This document shows positions 50,391-58,982 of a stretch of 62,403 bases of DNA, piece by piece. The notes under the pieces were generated by a model. The model saw only the letters and a program-made list of their open reading frames with translations, was not told where the DNA came from and made no database searches. The first letter of the stretch is position 1; each line of letters opens with the position of its first letter. The stretch covers positions 1 to 62,403 of the forward strand of contig JAKSSG010000004.1 in assembly GCA_024403185.1 (NCBI GenBank), read 5' to 3'. The translations under genes and the position numbers were made by a program. The stretch comes from Clostridia bacterium (GTDB taxonomy: Bacteria; Bacillota; Clostridia; Peptostreptococcales; Anaerovoracaceae).

Positions 50391-51686
50391 CTACTGAGAA
50401 AGCTTCTTTAATCGGAGGCTTTCTTTTCTTATGCCGTAAACCGTAATTACGAAGAGCATTACAGCCAGCACTCCCATGAGGAACGCATACATGCTTGCCG
50501 CTCCCATGATTCCATAGGTCAGAACGAAGAATCTCGAAAGAAGCTTGGCTGCAAGAGCCACTATTCCGTAGCACACAATCAGCGTCTTCTGCATTCTGAT
50601 GATTGTGATTACAGTGCTGAAATATGTGGCATATGCCAGTGCACCTCCGCCCAGCATTACCACGCAGAGTTCCGCCTTGTATTCGCTCAGGCTTACGCCG
50701 AAGATAAACGCCAGTACCGGAATTCCTATGGTTGCCGCTATGGTAAGGCCAAGAATTGTAAGTCCCAGAATAACCAGCATCTGCTTCTTTATTTCCTTCT
50801 TGAGTTTTCCGATCTGCTCCCTCTTCTCGGCCAGCCAGAGCTCAGCGTAGGTGGTCAGAATAGGATTGAAGATGAAATTGGCTATGAGCATTACCGCAAA
50901 GGCAGGCATGAATATCATGTTGTATATTGCCTGGGTCTCCTCTGTAAGAAATGCGTCGATTGCATACTTCGGAGCATTGCTGATGTACATGTTCAGGAAA
51001 AGGCTTGCGAAAAGAGGGAATCCCTCAATTGCCAGGCCTTTGATCTTTGCCTTGTTGAATGACGGTCTGTATGTGCAGTAGTTTCTTCCTGCATTTACCG
51101 ACGTGAGCAGCAGTCCGATTATTGACGCCACCATGAAGGCCGCTGTGGAAAGAAGCAGATTGTGAGTCACAAGCAGCAGAACTACGTAAGCCGCCATTTC
51201 GAAGGTGTATCTGACCGAGGACGACTTGGTAGCAACGTCCAGTCTTCCCTTCTGCTGCATGCATCCGTGATAGACGTCAGAATAGGCCTGACAGACCTTC
51301 ACGATGCAGATCATGAAAATTACCAGTGCCTTCTCCATGGAATAGCTCGTGAAAATCATTCCGTAAATGCAGTATATGGCACTTACGAATATCATCAGGC
51401 TGCAGGTCAGGATTCTCATTCCATGGTATTCGCTGAAGCTGTATTTCTCATCCAGGTCCGATGACTGGAATCTTCTGAGTCCGTACAGTCCCACATAGAG
51501 CATGAGTGTTGCAATGGCAAATGCAATAGAAAAAACGCCGGCATCAAATACCCCGTTTGTTCTCGTCATGACGAGAAGAATAACGGGATTCTGAAGTGCC
51601 GAAATAATGGCATTGAGCGCATTCCATGTATATGAACTGCGCTTTACATTATTCGTTTTTTCCAGCAATGCAACGATTTTTCTCAT
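50391..51686 (-). CDS. Wzx-like polysaccharide flippase (MOP superfamily)
   Basis: 431 residues with about 12 membrane helices. RSSYTWNALNAIISALQNPV at the N-terminus, EGFPLFASLFLNMYISNAP in the middle and the AEKREQIGKLKKEI cytoplasmic loop fit oligosaccharide flippases. It would carry an undecaprenyl-diphosphate-linked unit across the membrane. Last gene of the operon that includes rmlA and the WecE-like transaminase, and it overlaps the preceding gene by 4 nt. It gives the window a second export route besides the ABC pair. Confidence 0.85.
   Translation of the reverse strand: MRKIVALLEKTNNVKRSSYTWNALNAIISALQNPVILLVMTRTNGVFDAGVFSIAFAIATLMLYVGLYGLRRFQSSDLDEKYSFSEYHGMRILTCSLMIFVSAIYCIYGMIFTSYSMEKALVIFMICIVKVCQAYSDVYHGCMQQKGRLDVATKSSSVRYTFEMAAYVVLLLVTHNLLLSTAAFMVASIIGLLLTSVNAGRNYCTYRPSFNKAKIKGLAIEGFPLFASLFLNMYISNAPKYAIDAFLTEETQAIYNMIFMPAFAVMLIANFIFNPILTTYAELWLAEKREQIGKLKKEIKKQMLVILGLTILGLTIAATIGIPVLAFIFGVSLSEYKAELCVVMLGGGALAYATYFSTVITIIRMQKTLIVCYGIVALAAKLLSRFFVLTYGIMGAASMYAFLMGVLAVMLFVITVYGIRKESLRLKKLSQ
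50397..50430 (+). terminator. Terminator of the second GT2/ATP-grasp pair
   Basis: A 10-bp stem with one G-T pair (AGAAAGCTTC with GGAGGCTTTCT) and an 8-nt loop, then TTTCTT. It lies inside the 3' end of the convergent flippase gene. Confidence 0.6.
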
Positions 51687-52888
51687 ATTCTGTATTTATG
51701 TCCTCTTGCTACCAGCTGCAGATAGACAATTCCGGTTATTATATGTCCTGCCAGCAGGACGGCTATTGCTGCAAGGTAGACTTTTCTCATGACCGGTCTG
51801 TCGGCCAGGAATGCCTTATCCCTGTAGTTTTTCAGTGCAAGCACCAGGGCTGCCAGGAACAGAATGTACTCTGCAACTTCTCTTCCCCATCCGAAATTAC
51901 CGTGATCAATCTTCCATCCCGATTCGGCAAGAAGCAGATACTCCCCTATGCCGAAAAGGGTCATGCCGCATATGATCCTGTAGTAGATATCCCTTAGCTT
52001 CCTGTAGTTTACTGCGAAAACCACCAGCGGAAATGCCAGACTGCAGAATATCATCAGAGGAACACAGCTGATTTCCTCAAGGAAAAAGAACGGTCTTATA
52101 ACGATTTCGCTGTGATCGTTAACCGAGCCCTCCAGATGATTGAGTACCAGAATGAATATTCCTGCAGGAACGAAAGCCATTCCGAGCATTACAATTCTGC
52201 TCAGTCTGTGGCCCACGGAATAATCTTTCCGCCTGACAAGATCTGCAATGAAAACAATTATGACAACAGGTGCAAACACCATCATGAAGTTCGGCTTCGC
52301 CCATGCCGTCAGGAACAGCAGTACGGCGAGTCCTGTCCACTGTCCCGGCTTAATGCTCTCCATGTAGCTGTCATATACTCTGAAAAACATGAGCAGACTC
52401 AGTAATGAAAACAGTATCATCGCCTGCTGCGTCGGGCTCTGCCATGAGTAGCGTGTCCATGTTTCCATGTAGAAGTGCTCATAAATTCCGGGAATGTAAA
52501 TGGCTGTAGCCACCAGTGACGCCAGTGACATTGCCTGGATCTGCCACCTCTCTGCAGCCACATTCTCCCTCTCCAGAAGATATGAAATGAGCATGTAGCT
52601 GGCAATGATTGTAGCAATTATTATCAGACTCAGGAAAACGGCTGTAACATAGTAGTCCCCTGTAAGTCTGTAAAACCAGGGAAGTATGAAGGCCATCATC
52701 CTGCTGTGCACCAGATCGCCCATGTCCTGTGCATAGACTATGGTGTCAGAAATATATCCGCCATTATAGCGGATACACTGCCTGTAGAAAAGCATGACAA
52801 AACCTGCAAACAGGCACACCAGAATTCCGATGTATATTCCATCGGTTAATCTGGAAGGTATTCTGTTGTTTTGATTCTGCAGTTCCAT
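51683..52888 (-). CDS. Polytopic membrane protein, possible polymerase or GT-C enzyme
   Basis: 401 residues with about 10 membrane helices. GGYISDTIVYAQDMGDLVH in the first outer loop is acidic, and ETWTRYSWQSPTQQAMIL follows; such loops are seen in GT-C enzymes and polymerases, but I do not recognise the family. It lies between rmlA (12 nt) and the Wzx-like gene (4-nt overlap), the usual place of a repeat-unit polymerase. That role is inference only. Confidence 0.6.
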   Translation of the reverse strand: MELQNQNNRIPSRLTDGIYIGILVCLFAGFVMLFYRQCIRYNGGYISDTIVYAQDMGDLVHSRMMAFILPWFYRLTGDYYVTAVFLSLIIIATIIASYMLISYLLERENVAAERWQIQAMSLASLVATAIYIPGIYEHFYMETWTRYSWQSPTQQAMILFSLLSLLMFFRVYDSYMESIKPGQWTGLAVLLFLTAWAKPNFMMVFAPVVIIVFIADLVRRKDYSVGHRLSRIVMLGMAFVPAGIFILVLNHLEGSVNDHSEIVIRPFFFLEEISCVPLMIFCSLAFPLVVFAVNYRKLRDIYYRIICGMTLFGIGEYLLLAESGWKIDHGNFGWGREVAEYILFLAALVLALKNYRDKAFLADRPVMRKVYLAAIAVLLAGHIITGIVYLQLVARGHKYRI

Positions 52889-52900
52889 TCTCAGGTTTTC

Positions 52901-53764
52901 TTATTTAAGAAGTGACAGAATGTATTTGCCGTATTCCGTCATCTTCAGTTCTTTTCCCAGTGCTTTCAGCTGATCGTCGTCAATGAATCCGCGTCTCCAC
53001 GCGATTTCTTCAAGGCATGCAATGTAGAAGCCCTGTCTTGACTGAACAGCCTCAACAAACTCGGCGGCTTTCAGCATTCCGTCAGGATTTCCCGTATCAA
53101 GCCATGCCATGCCTCTCTTCATTCTGGCAACCTTGAGAGTACCTCTCTTCAGATACTCATTGTTTACTGAAGTTATTTCAAGCTCGCCCCTTGCTGAAGG
53201 CTTCACGTTCTTTGCTATTTCCACAACGTCATTGTCATAGAAGTAGAGGCCCGGAACCGCATAGTTTGATTTAGGTTCCTTAGGCTTTTCCTCGATTGAG
53301 ATAACATTGTCTTTTTCGTCGAATTCAACTACTCCGAATTCTCTTGCATCCTTGACCGGATATCCGAATACCGTGGCACCCTTCTTCTGCTTCATGGCAT
53401 TTGCCAGAGTGCTTGTCAGGTCAGGTCCGTAGAACACATTGTCTCCCAGAACCAGGCACACCTTGTCTTTTCCTATGAATTCCTCGCCAAGAATGAATGC
53501 ATCCGCCAGTCCACGAGGCTTCTCCTGAATCTTGTACTGGAAGCTTACGCCCAGTCTGCTTCCATCGCCCAGCAGTTTTTCATAGTTTCCGATGTCCTCA
53601 GGTGTGGAAATAATGAGAATTTCTCTTATTCCCGCCAGAAGCAGAACTGATATCGGATAGTAAATAAGCGGTTTGTCGTAAATCGGCAGAAGCTGTTTTG
53701 ATACAGCCTTTGTCATCGGATATAATCTTGTCCCCTTTCCTCCTGCCAGAATAATTCCTTTCAT
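52901..53764 (-). CDS. rfbA: Glucose-1-phosphate thymidylyltransferase
   Basis: 287 residues, standard RmlA length. [20 protein letters not shown] (nucleotide binding), [10 protein letters not shown] (metal Asp), [15 protein letters not shown] and [18 protein letters not shown] (sugar site) are all present. It makes dTDP-glucose from dTTP and glucose-1-phosphate. Its partner dehydratase gene is about 29 kb away at 23067-24104; the adjacent transaminase uses the later product. AGGAGG-type RBS. Confidence 0.97.
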   Translation of the reverse strand: MKGIILAGGKGTRLYPMTKAVSKQLLPIYDKPLIYYPISVLLLAGIREILIISTPEDIGNYEKLLGDGSRLGVSFQYKIQEKPRGLADAFILGEEFIGKDKVCLVLGDNVFYGPDLTSTLANAMKQKKGATVFGYPVKDAREFGVVEFDEKDNVISIEEKPKEPKSNYAVPGLYFYDNDVVEIAKNVKPSARGELEITSVNNEYLKRGTLKVARMKRGMAWLDTGNPDGMLKAAEFVEAVQSRQGFYIACLEEIAWRRGFIDDDQLKALGKELKMTEYGKYILSLLK

Positions 53765-53779
53765 TTTTCCCTCCTGTTT

Positions 53780-54907
53780 TTATCTGTAGAATTCTGCGAC
53801 TTTATGTGCGATGTATTCAACATCCACCTCAGGCAGACCGTAATACATCGGCAGTCTGACAAGTCGTTCGCTTATGTTTGTTGTGTATTTGTCTTCTCCG
53901 TGGAATCTGCCGTACTTCAGTCCTGCCTTTGCAGAATGCAAAGGCACGTAATGGAATACGGAAAGTATGTCATTTTCCTTAAGAAAGCTGATGAGTTTTC
54001 CACGTTCATCCAGACTTCCCGTCACCAGATAGAACATGTGCGCATTGTGTTCACATTCTTCAGGTATTATCGGGAGCTGTACCTTTCCCTGCTCTTCCAG
54101 CGGCTTGAGCAGTTCATAATATTTATTCCAGCTTGCCAGTCTGTTATTGTTGATTTCGTCAGCCATCTCCAGCTGAGCATAGAGATAGGCTGCATTCATG
54201 TCACTCGGAAGATAGGATGATCCCATGCTTACCCATGAGTACTTGTCCACCTGTCCTCTCAGAAATCTGCTTCTGTCAGTGCCCTTCTCTCTTATGATCT
54301 CCGCCTCTTCTGCTTTTGCGCTGTCTTTTATCAGGATTGCTCCGCCTTCGCCCATGCTGTAATTCTTGGTTTCATGGAAGCTGAAGCATCCGTAATCGCC
54401 TATACTTCCAAGTGCCCTGCCTTTGTATGTGGACATGACTCCCTGGGCCGCATCTTCAACAACCGTCAGGCCGTGACGTTCCGCTATTTCCATGATGGTA
54501 TCCATCTCGCAGCCAACGCCTGCATAGTGAACGGGTACAATCGCCTTTGTCCTGTCTGTAATGGCTTCTTCAATAAGTGTCTCGTCAATGTTCTTGGTAT
54601 CAGGTCTGATATCTACAAATACCAGTCTGGCTCCTCTCATGACAAAAGCGTTCGCCGTTGACACGAAGGTGAATGACGGGAGGATTACCTCATCGCCCGG
54701 CTGGATATCCGCCAGTATGGCCGCCAGCTCCAGAGCCTGTGTACATGATGTGGTCAGCAGTGATTTCGGGGAACCCGTTTTCACCTCCAGCCATCTGTCG
54801 CATTTTCTTGTGAATTCGCCGTCACCGCAGATTTTTCTGCGTGTGATTGCTTCCTGCATGTATTCTACTTCCTTGCCCACATAGGGTGGTACGTTAAAAT
54901 TAATCAT
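53780..54907 (-). CDS. dTDP-4-amino-4,6-dideoxyhexose transaminase (WecE/RffA-like)
   Basis: 375 residues from the ATG with a CAGGAG RBS; the frame is open upstream into the CapK gene. DegT/DnrJ class with DEVILPSFTFVSTANAFV, VVEDAAQGV and the PLP lysine Lys181 in SFHETKNYSMGEGG. It would add an amino group to C4 of dTDP-4-keto-6-deoxyglucose, giving Fuc4N or Qui4N. Substrate from RmlA (next gene) and RmlB (23067). The GNAT or the CapK-like enzyme may then N-acylate the sugar. The stereochemistry cannot be read from sequence. Confidence 0.9.
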   Translation of the reverse strand: MINFNVPPYVGKEVEYMQEAITRRKICGDGEFTRKCDRWLEVKTGSPKSLLTTSCTQALELAAILADIQPGDEVILPSFTFVSTANAFVMRGARLVFVDIRPDTKNIDETLIEEAITDRTKAIVPVHYAGVGCEMDTIMEIAERHGLTVVEDAAQGVMSTYKGRALGSIGDYGCFSFHETKNYSMGEGGAILIKDSAKAEEAEIIREKGTDRSRFLRGQVDKYSWVSMGSSYLPSDMNAAYLYAQLEMADEINNNRLASWNKYYELLKPLEEQGKVQLPIIPEECEHNAHMFYLVTGSLDERGKLISFLKENDILSVFHYVPLHSAKAGLKYGRFHGEDKYTTNISERLVRLPMYYGLPEVDVEYIAHKVAEFYR

Positions 54908-54930
54908 CTGTTTCTCCTGAATCTTTACTT

Positions 54931-56250
54931 TTATTCCTTTGGCACGTTGCATATGAAGCAGCGCATCTTTCCATTCTTGTCCGGCGGAATCTCGTCCACC
55001 CATTCAAATTTCAGCCTGTACTCCGACGGTCCGTAGAGCTTGAAAATCTTTTCTGTCAGATATTCTTCAACGTTCTCCTTTGTCGCCGTTTTGTTCATCG
55101 GATCCTTAACCATCAGAATCCTGAGTTCATCTATCCTGTCCTGAATGTATCTGAACTGTGCCACTCCATTGCTTCCGTGGAATATCTTGTACAGCTCCGC
55201 AGCCGAGGTTTCCGCTCCGTCCGCATGTCTTACCAGGTCATTCATTCTGCCCTTTATCGTTTTGATATAGCGAACGCCCTCACGCATTTCAGATGTTGCC
55301 GTATCGCCTATTTCATAGTTGATTATAGGGAAGTCCTTCTTGTAGAGGGTCGTTCCTATGAGTCTTCCCTCATCTGCCAGATTGCCCTCATCGTCAACAA
55401 CATTCAGCACATGTGTGTCATTGTAAACGTAGAACACATCACTTCCCGGCAGTTTTACCGCACAGTTTCCCGTCTCATTGCAGCCGTAGGCGTCAAAGAG
55501 TCCCGGACCGAAAGTCTCAATGAGCAGCTTGCGTGTTATTTCATCAACAGCTTCACTTACAGGTGTGTAGGCGTGCGGATGCCATATTGTCATGCCGTGA
55601 TTGCGTGCGTACACAGCCATTCTGACCAGCACATTCTTTCTGAAGCATATTGTGTCCGGCTTGTATTCGTTAACCAGTTCTATCAGGTCTCTCATGCCTT
55701 CACCAACGTAGAGATGCTCAGGCACGATCTTTCTTCTCATGAGTCCCAGTTTCTGAATCCATGAGTCTCCCTTGTTCGGGTCAACCTTCTGGTGAGTCGT
55801 CAGGAAAGTGAGCATTGTTCCCCTGAGAGGTTTATGTCCCGCAAACATGAGAACTCTTATCCAGCTTGCATTCATGCAGGCCGTTTCTCTCTGTGAAAGC
55901 AGAAACTTAAGCGGCACACCTGATGAACCGCTGGTCGCATATACCTGACATTTCTCCAGCAGACTCGGATCCTCATCGATGAGTCCCTGCATCCACTCTC
56001 TCATGTCAGCTCTGGTCATGATAGGGAATTTTGCCAGGTCCTCAGCGCTGTGAAAGTCATCCGGTGTCAATCCGTTTTCGTCAAATTTCTCTCTGTAATA
56101 AGGCACCTTGTAAGCAGCCTTCATGGTCTTGTGAACCTTCCTGTTCTGCTTTTGCTTGATTGCCCTGTTGTCGGTAGGCACTTTCCTGTCCAGCTTCATC
56201 AGATAGTAAAGTGTCATTACATTCTTGAATTCTTTTTTAATAAAGCCCAT
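54931..56250 (-). CDS. CapK/PaaK-like adenylate-forming enzyme
   Basis: 439 residues. The P-loop is ATSGSSGVPLKF; LFDAYGCNETGNCAVK is the A5-like motif, and MNDLVRHADGAETSAAEL resembles the C-terminal hinge. CapK-type proteins are relatives of phenylacetate-CoA ligase found in polysaccharide loci; they activate a carboxylate as an adenylate. It lies between the dehydrogenase gene and the transaminase gene, so it may activate a hydroxyacid or other acid for an amino sugar. The acceptor (CoA, ACP or sugar) is unknown. Confidence 0.85.
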   Translation of the reverse strand: MGFIKKEFKNVMTLYYLMKLDRKVPTDNRAIKQKQNRKVHKTMKAAYKVPYYREKFDENGLTPDDFHSAEDLAKFPIMTRADMREWMQGLIDEDPSLLEKCQVYATSGSSGVPLKFLLSQRETACMNASWIRVLMFAGHKPLRGTMLTFLTTHQKVDPNKGDSWIQKLGLMRRKIVPEHLYVGEGMRDLIELVNEYKPDTICFRKNVLVRMAVYARNHGMTIWHPHAYTPVSEAVDEITRKLLIETFGPGLFDAYGCNETGNCAVKLPGSDVFYVYNDTHVLNVVDDEGNLADEGRLIGTTLYKKDFPIINYEIGDTATSEMREGVRYIKTIKGRMNDLVRHADGAETSAAELYKIFHGSNGVAQFRYIQDRIDELRILMVKDPMNKTATKENVEEYLTEKIFKLYGPSEYRLKFEWVDEIPPDKNGKMRCFICNVPKE

Positions 56251-56258
56251 CTTATCTC

Positions 56259-57218
56259 CTAAAATTTCGCCAGTGTTTCTCTCAGTTTATCGGCACTGGC
56301 CTTCAGCCTTTCAATTTCCGCCTCTGTCCAGTGTTCCTTAAGTCTGTGTTCAACGCCGTTTACTCCGACAATTGAAGGCAGGCTGACAGCCACACCCTCT
56401 ATTCCGTACTCACCCTGCAGAGGTGATGTAACAGGTGCAACAGTTAATCTCTGGTTGAGAACGGCATCTGCAAGTGAACATACGCAGGTTGCAATGCCGT
56501 AGTGAGTCTTGCCCTTTGCCTTGATGATTGTGGCACCCATGTTCAGTACCTGATCGTATATTTCATTTTTCTGTCTGTCGCCCCATTCCAGCCCAACGTT
56601 TTCGCAGTACTCATCCATTGGAACTCCGGCAATCGACAGTCTGCTCCATACAGGGAACTGGGTTGTGCCGTGTTCTCCCACGATGTTGCACTTGATTACT
56701 TCAGTGTTAAGATCGGTGTAGTCGGCGATGGCTCTGATGAGTCTTGATGTATCCAGCACGCAGCCTGTTCCGAATACCTTGCCGTTTGGCAGTCCCATCC
56801 ACTCCGCACACTTGTATGTGAGGACATCCACAGGATTGGAAACGACCATGATGGCTCCGTGAGTGTAGTATTTTTTGATCTCATCAACTACATTTTTCAT
56901 GGTTATGATGTTGTCTTCAATCATGTCAAGACGGTCTTCTCCGACACGTCTGTTTCTTCCTGCGGTTATTATGATAAGGTCACAGTTTTTGCAGTCACAA
57001 TAATCTCCTGCACGAACCGATGAGGTTCCCATGTAGGCAATGCCGTGCTGAATGTCCAGCGCCTCGCCCTTTGCCTTCTCCTTGTCAATGTCCACCAGTA
57101 CAATTTCGCTGGCAAGGTCTCTGATTGTAAGTGCATATGCAATTGATGCTCCTACGAAACCCGCACCTATGATTGCCACCTTTCTGTTGTCAATTGCCGC
57201 GTAAAGTTTATTCTCCAC
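56259..57218 (-). CDS. Lactate/malate dehydrogenase family 2-hydroxyacid dehydrogenase
   Basis: 319 residues from a GTG with AGGAGAG upstream; the longer frame is a Lys/Arg-rich read-through of the preceding gene. NAD motif IIGAGFVGASIAYAL, Asp in LVDIDKEKAKG, catalytic VVSNPVDVLTYK and His in VGEHGTTQFP. The substrate-selective position, Gln in lactate dehydrogenases (AGANQAPGETR), is Arg here (AGRNRRVGEDR), as in malate dehydrogenases. The sequence otherwise looks LDH-like, so it may reduce oxaloacetate or another 2-oxo acid. It overlaps the LCP gene by 11 nt. Placement in an envelope operon suggests a dedicated acid. Confidence 0.85.
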   Translation of the reverse strand: MENKLYAAIDNRKVAIIGAGFVGASIAYALTIRDLASEIVLVDIDKEKAKGEALDIQHGIAYMGTSSVRAGDYCDCKNCDLIIITAGRNRRVGEDRLDMIEDNIITMKNVVDEIKKYYTHGAIMVVSNPVDVLTYKCAEWMGLPNGKVFGTGCVLDTSRLIRAIADYTDLNTEVIKCNIVGEHGTTQFPVWSRLSIAGVPMDEYCENVGLEWGDRQKNEIYDQVLNMGATIIKAKGKTHYGIATCVCSLADAVLNQRLTVAPVTSPLQGEYGIEGVAVSLPSIVGVNGVEHRLKEHWTEAEIERLKASADKLRETLAKF

Positions 57219-58932
57219 TTTCACTCTCCTGTTTCTTTTTTTCCTTTTCCTTCTTTTCCTTCTCCTGCTGCTTCTTTGTCTTCGTATTGTCAACAGGATA
57301 CATGATGTTGTGAATCATTTCTTTAGTATCCGAAACGGTCTGCTCGTCAGGGAAAACGCAGGACAGAGTCTGTCCTCCCATGCTGTAGCAAGGCGCCCCG
57401 CCTGTTGTTCCCTTTATGTTAACCTTCTCTATGTTCCACTTCTTCATGTCACTCAGCTGCATCTTGACAAGTGCCTTCAGATCCTTATCCGTCATGTCCG
57501 TTGCCATTTCATCTTCAACAGCGTTGAGTATGCTTGTATATCTGGTAAGGATGACCTTGCTGCTTGTAACCTTCTTCAGAAGGGCTTCCATTACCTTCTG
57601 CTGGTTCTCATTTCTCTTCATGTCCCCTTCAAGGAAGGATTTACGTTCTCTCGCAAACCAGAGTGCATAATGGCCTTCCATGTTGTGCCATCCCTTTTTG
57701 TAATGCCAGTGTTTTACCGATGAGTAGAAATCCACATCATTGTAGACACGAACGCCTCCAATTGCATCGATGATGTCGCAAAGCATTGAGAAATTGACTC
57801 TGATTGTATAGTTGATGTCTATGTCGAGGAAGTCTTCGATTGTAGCCTTTGTTTCTTCTTCCCCGTATATGCCCGAGTGGGTCAGCTTGTCTTTTGCTCC
57901 GTAAGAGTGCAGTGGGATGTAGCTGTCTCTCGGAATTGATGTGAGCAGCACTTCTCTCGTTGTCGGGTTAACCGTCATGACCATGTTAACGTCACTGAGT
58001 CCGCCCTGGTCTATCGTTCCCCATGAATCCAGTCCGGAAATAAGAACGTTGAATGAATCTTCGGTTACATTAACCGCCTTGCTGTTGTCATTGGCACGTT
58101 CTTTTACCTTGATTCTGTATATGCATCTTGTCGCTTTTTTGAAACCCTTAACGTTAGCCTTCAGCATCTTGTACTGGGACTGAGATACCAGTATGATTGC
58201 CTCTTCGGCGCTGACATTCACCTCGTCAGTGCTGGCGCTTTCTGCGGTCTTGTCCACGTCGGTATCGGAAAGAGTCACTTCATCGCTTACCTCTTTAGCT
58301 GCCGCCTCGCTCTTGTCCACATTCTTTGAAGCGTCAGCCGCATCTTCAACTGCGGAGATTTCCTCTTCCTTTACATCTCTGTTCAGTATGTGTTCACCTA
58401 CGGCAACGAAGTTTGGCTCCTTAATGTATTCAACATCCGCCTTTGTAACAAGACGTTCCTTGGCCTCCTTGAGCTGCTTGGAATCCATGTCCGTTACGAA
58501 AACCGTGTGGCCCTTGATGTCGCCCACCTTTTCATAACTGCTGTCAGCATTAACCAGAACATCGTAGTATTCCCAGGTATCTCGCTGCTGGCTTATCTTG
58601 CTCAGCGTGTCATTGGTGCTGAAGATGTAGTAGTCTCCGCCAAGCAGAGTTATCAGAACCACAAATATTATGACGAGACAACCGATTCTTCTGGTGCCAT
58701 GCTTTGAAAGACTTGTCGCCAGAAAAACTATCAGTACATCAATCGCAAGAAGCAGAAGTGTTCCCAGTGCGAGATACTTCAGCGGCAGTACATCCAGCGC
58801 CATCACCAGCGCCAGAAACAGCAGCTCTGACAGTCCTGCAACAAGCATGGCGATTGCCAGACCTGTTGATTCAGGCAGTATCCTTATCTCTCTTTTCTTT
58901 GCTTTACTCTTCAATTTCCTGTCGTTCTCCAT
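57208..58932 (-). CDS. LytR-CpsA-Psr ligase with acidic insertion
   Basis: 574 residues. Three or four membrane helices in the first 125 residues, then an extracellular region. Residues about 290-500 are the LCP domain: NVLISGLDSWG, VNMVMTVNPTTREVLLTSIP, RDSYIPLHSYGAKDKL and LWFARERKSFLEGD with its Arg residues for pyrophosphate binding. Between is an Asp/Glu/Ser-rich stretch (about 190-245, DAADASKNVDKSEAAAKEV) that the neighbouring LCP lacks. The C-terminus is a charged KEKKEKEKKKQ tail. LCP proteins attach polyprenyl-linked polymers to peptidoglycan. It overlaps the dehydrogenase gene by 11 nt. Confidence 0.93.
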   Translation of the reverse strand: MENDRKLKSKAKKREIRILPESTGLAIAMLVAGLSELLFLALVMALDVLPLKYLALGTLLLLAIDVLIVFLATSLSKHGTRRIGCLVIIFVVLITLLGGDYYIFSTNDTLSKISQQRDTWEYYDVLVNADSSYEKVGDIKGHTVFVTDMDSKQLKEAKERLVTKADVEYIKEPNFVAVGEHILNRDVKEEEISAVEDAADASKNVDKSEAAAKEVSDEVTLSDTDVDKTAESASTDEVNVSAEEAIILVSQSQYKMLKANVKGFKKATRCIYRIKVKERANDNSKAVNVTEDSFNVLISGLDSWGTIDQGGLSDVNMVMTVNPTTREVLLTSIPRDSYIPLHSYGAKDKLTHSGIYGEEETKATIEDFLDIDINYTIRVNFSMLCDIIDAIGGVRVYNDVDFYSSVKHWHYKKGWHNMEGHYALWFARERKSFLEGDMKRNENQQKVMEALLKKVTSSKVILTRYTSILNAVEDEMATDMTDKDLKALVKMQLSDMKKWNIEKVNIKGTTGGAPCYSMGGQTLSCVFPDEQTVSDTKEMIHNIMYPVDNTKTKKQQEKEKKEKEKKKQESESGE

Positions 58933-58947
58933 TTCGCATGCATTTAG

Positions 58948-58956
58948 GTTATAACA
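58948..58956 (-). promoter_or_regulatory. Extended -10 promoter of the LCP-dehydrogenase-sugar operon
   Basis: TGTTATAAC on the minus strand followed by CTAAATGCATGCG. It lies 15 nt before the ATG of the first LCP gene. Read-through from the upstream LCP gene is also possible. Confidence 0.5.
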
Positions 58957-58982
58957 AGATCGCTAATCCCGGCCCTTTTTTA

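Noticed and set aside
55177-55764. 195-codon open frame on the plus strand
   Set aside because: Antisense to the CapK-like gene; composition is that of a shadow frame.
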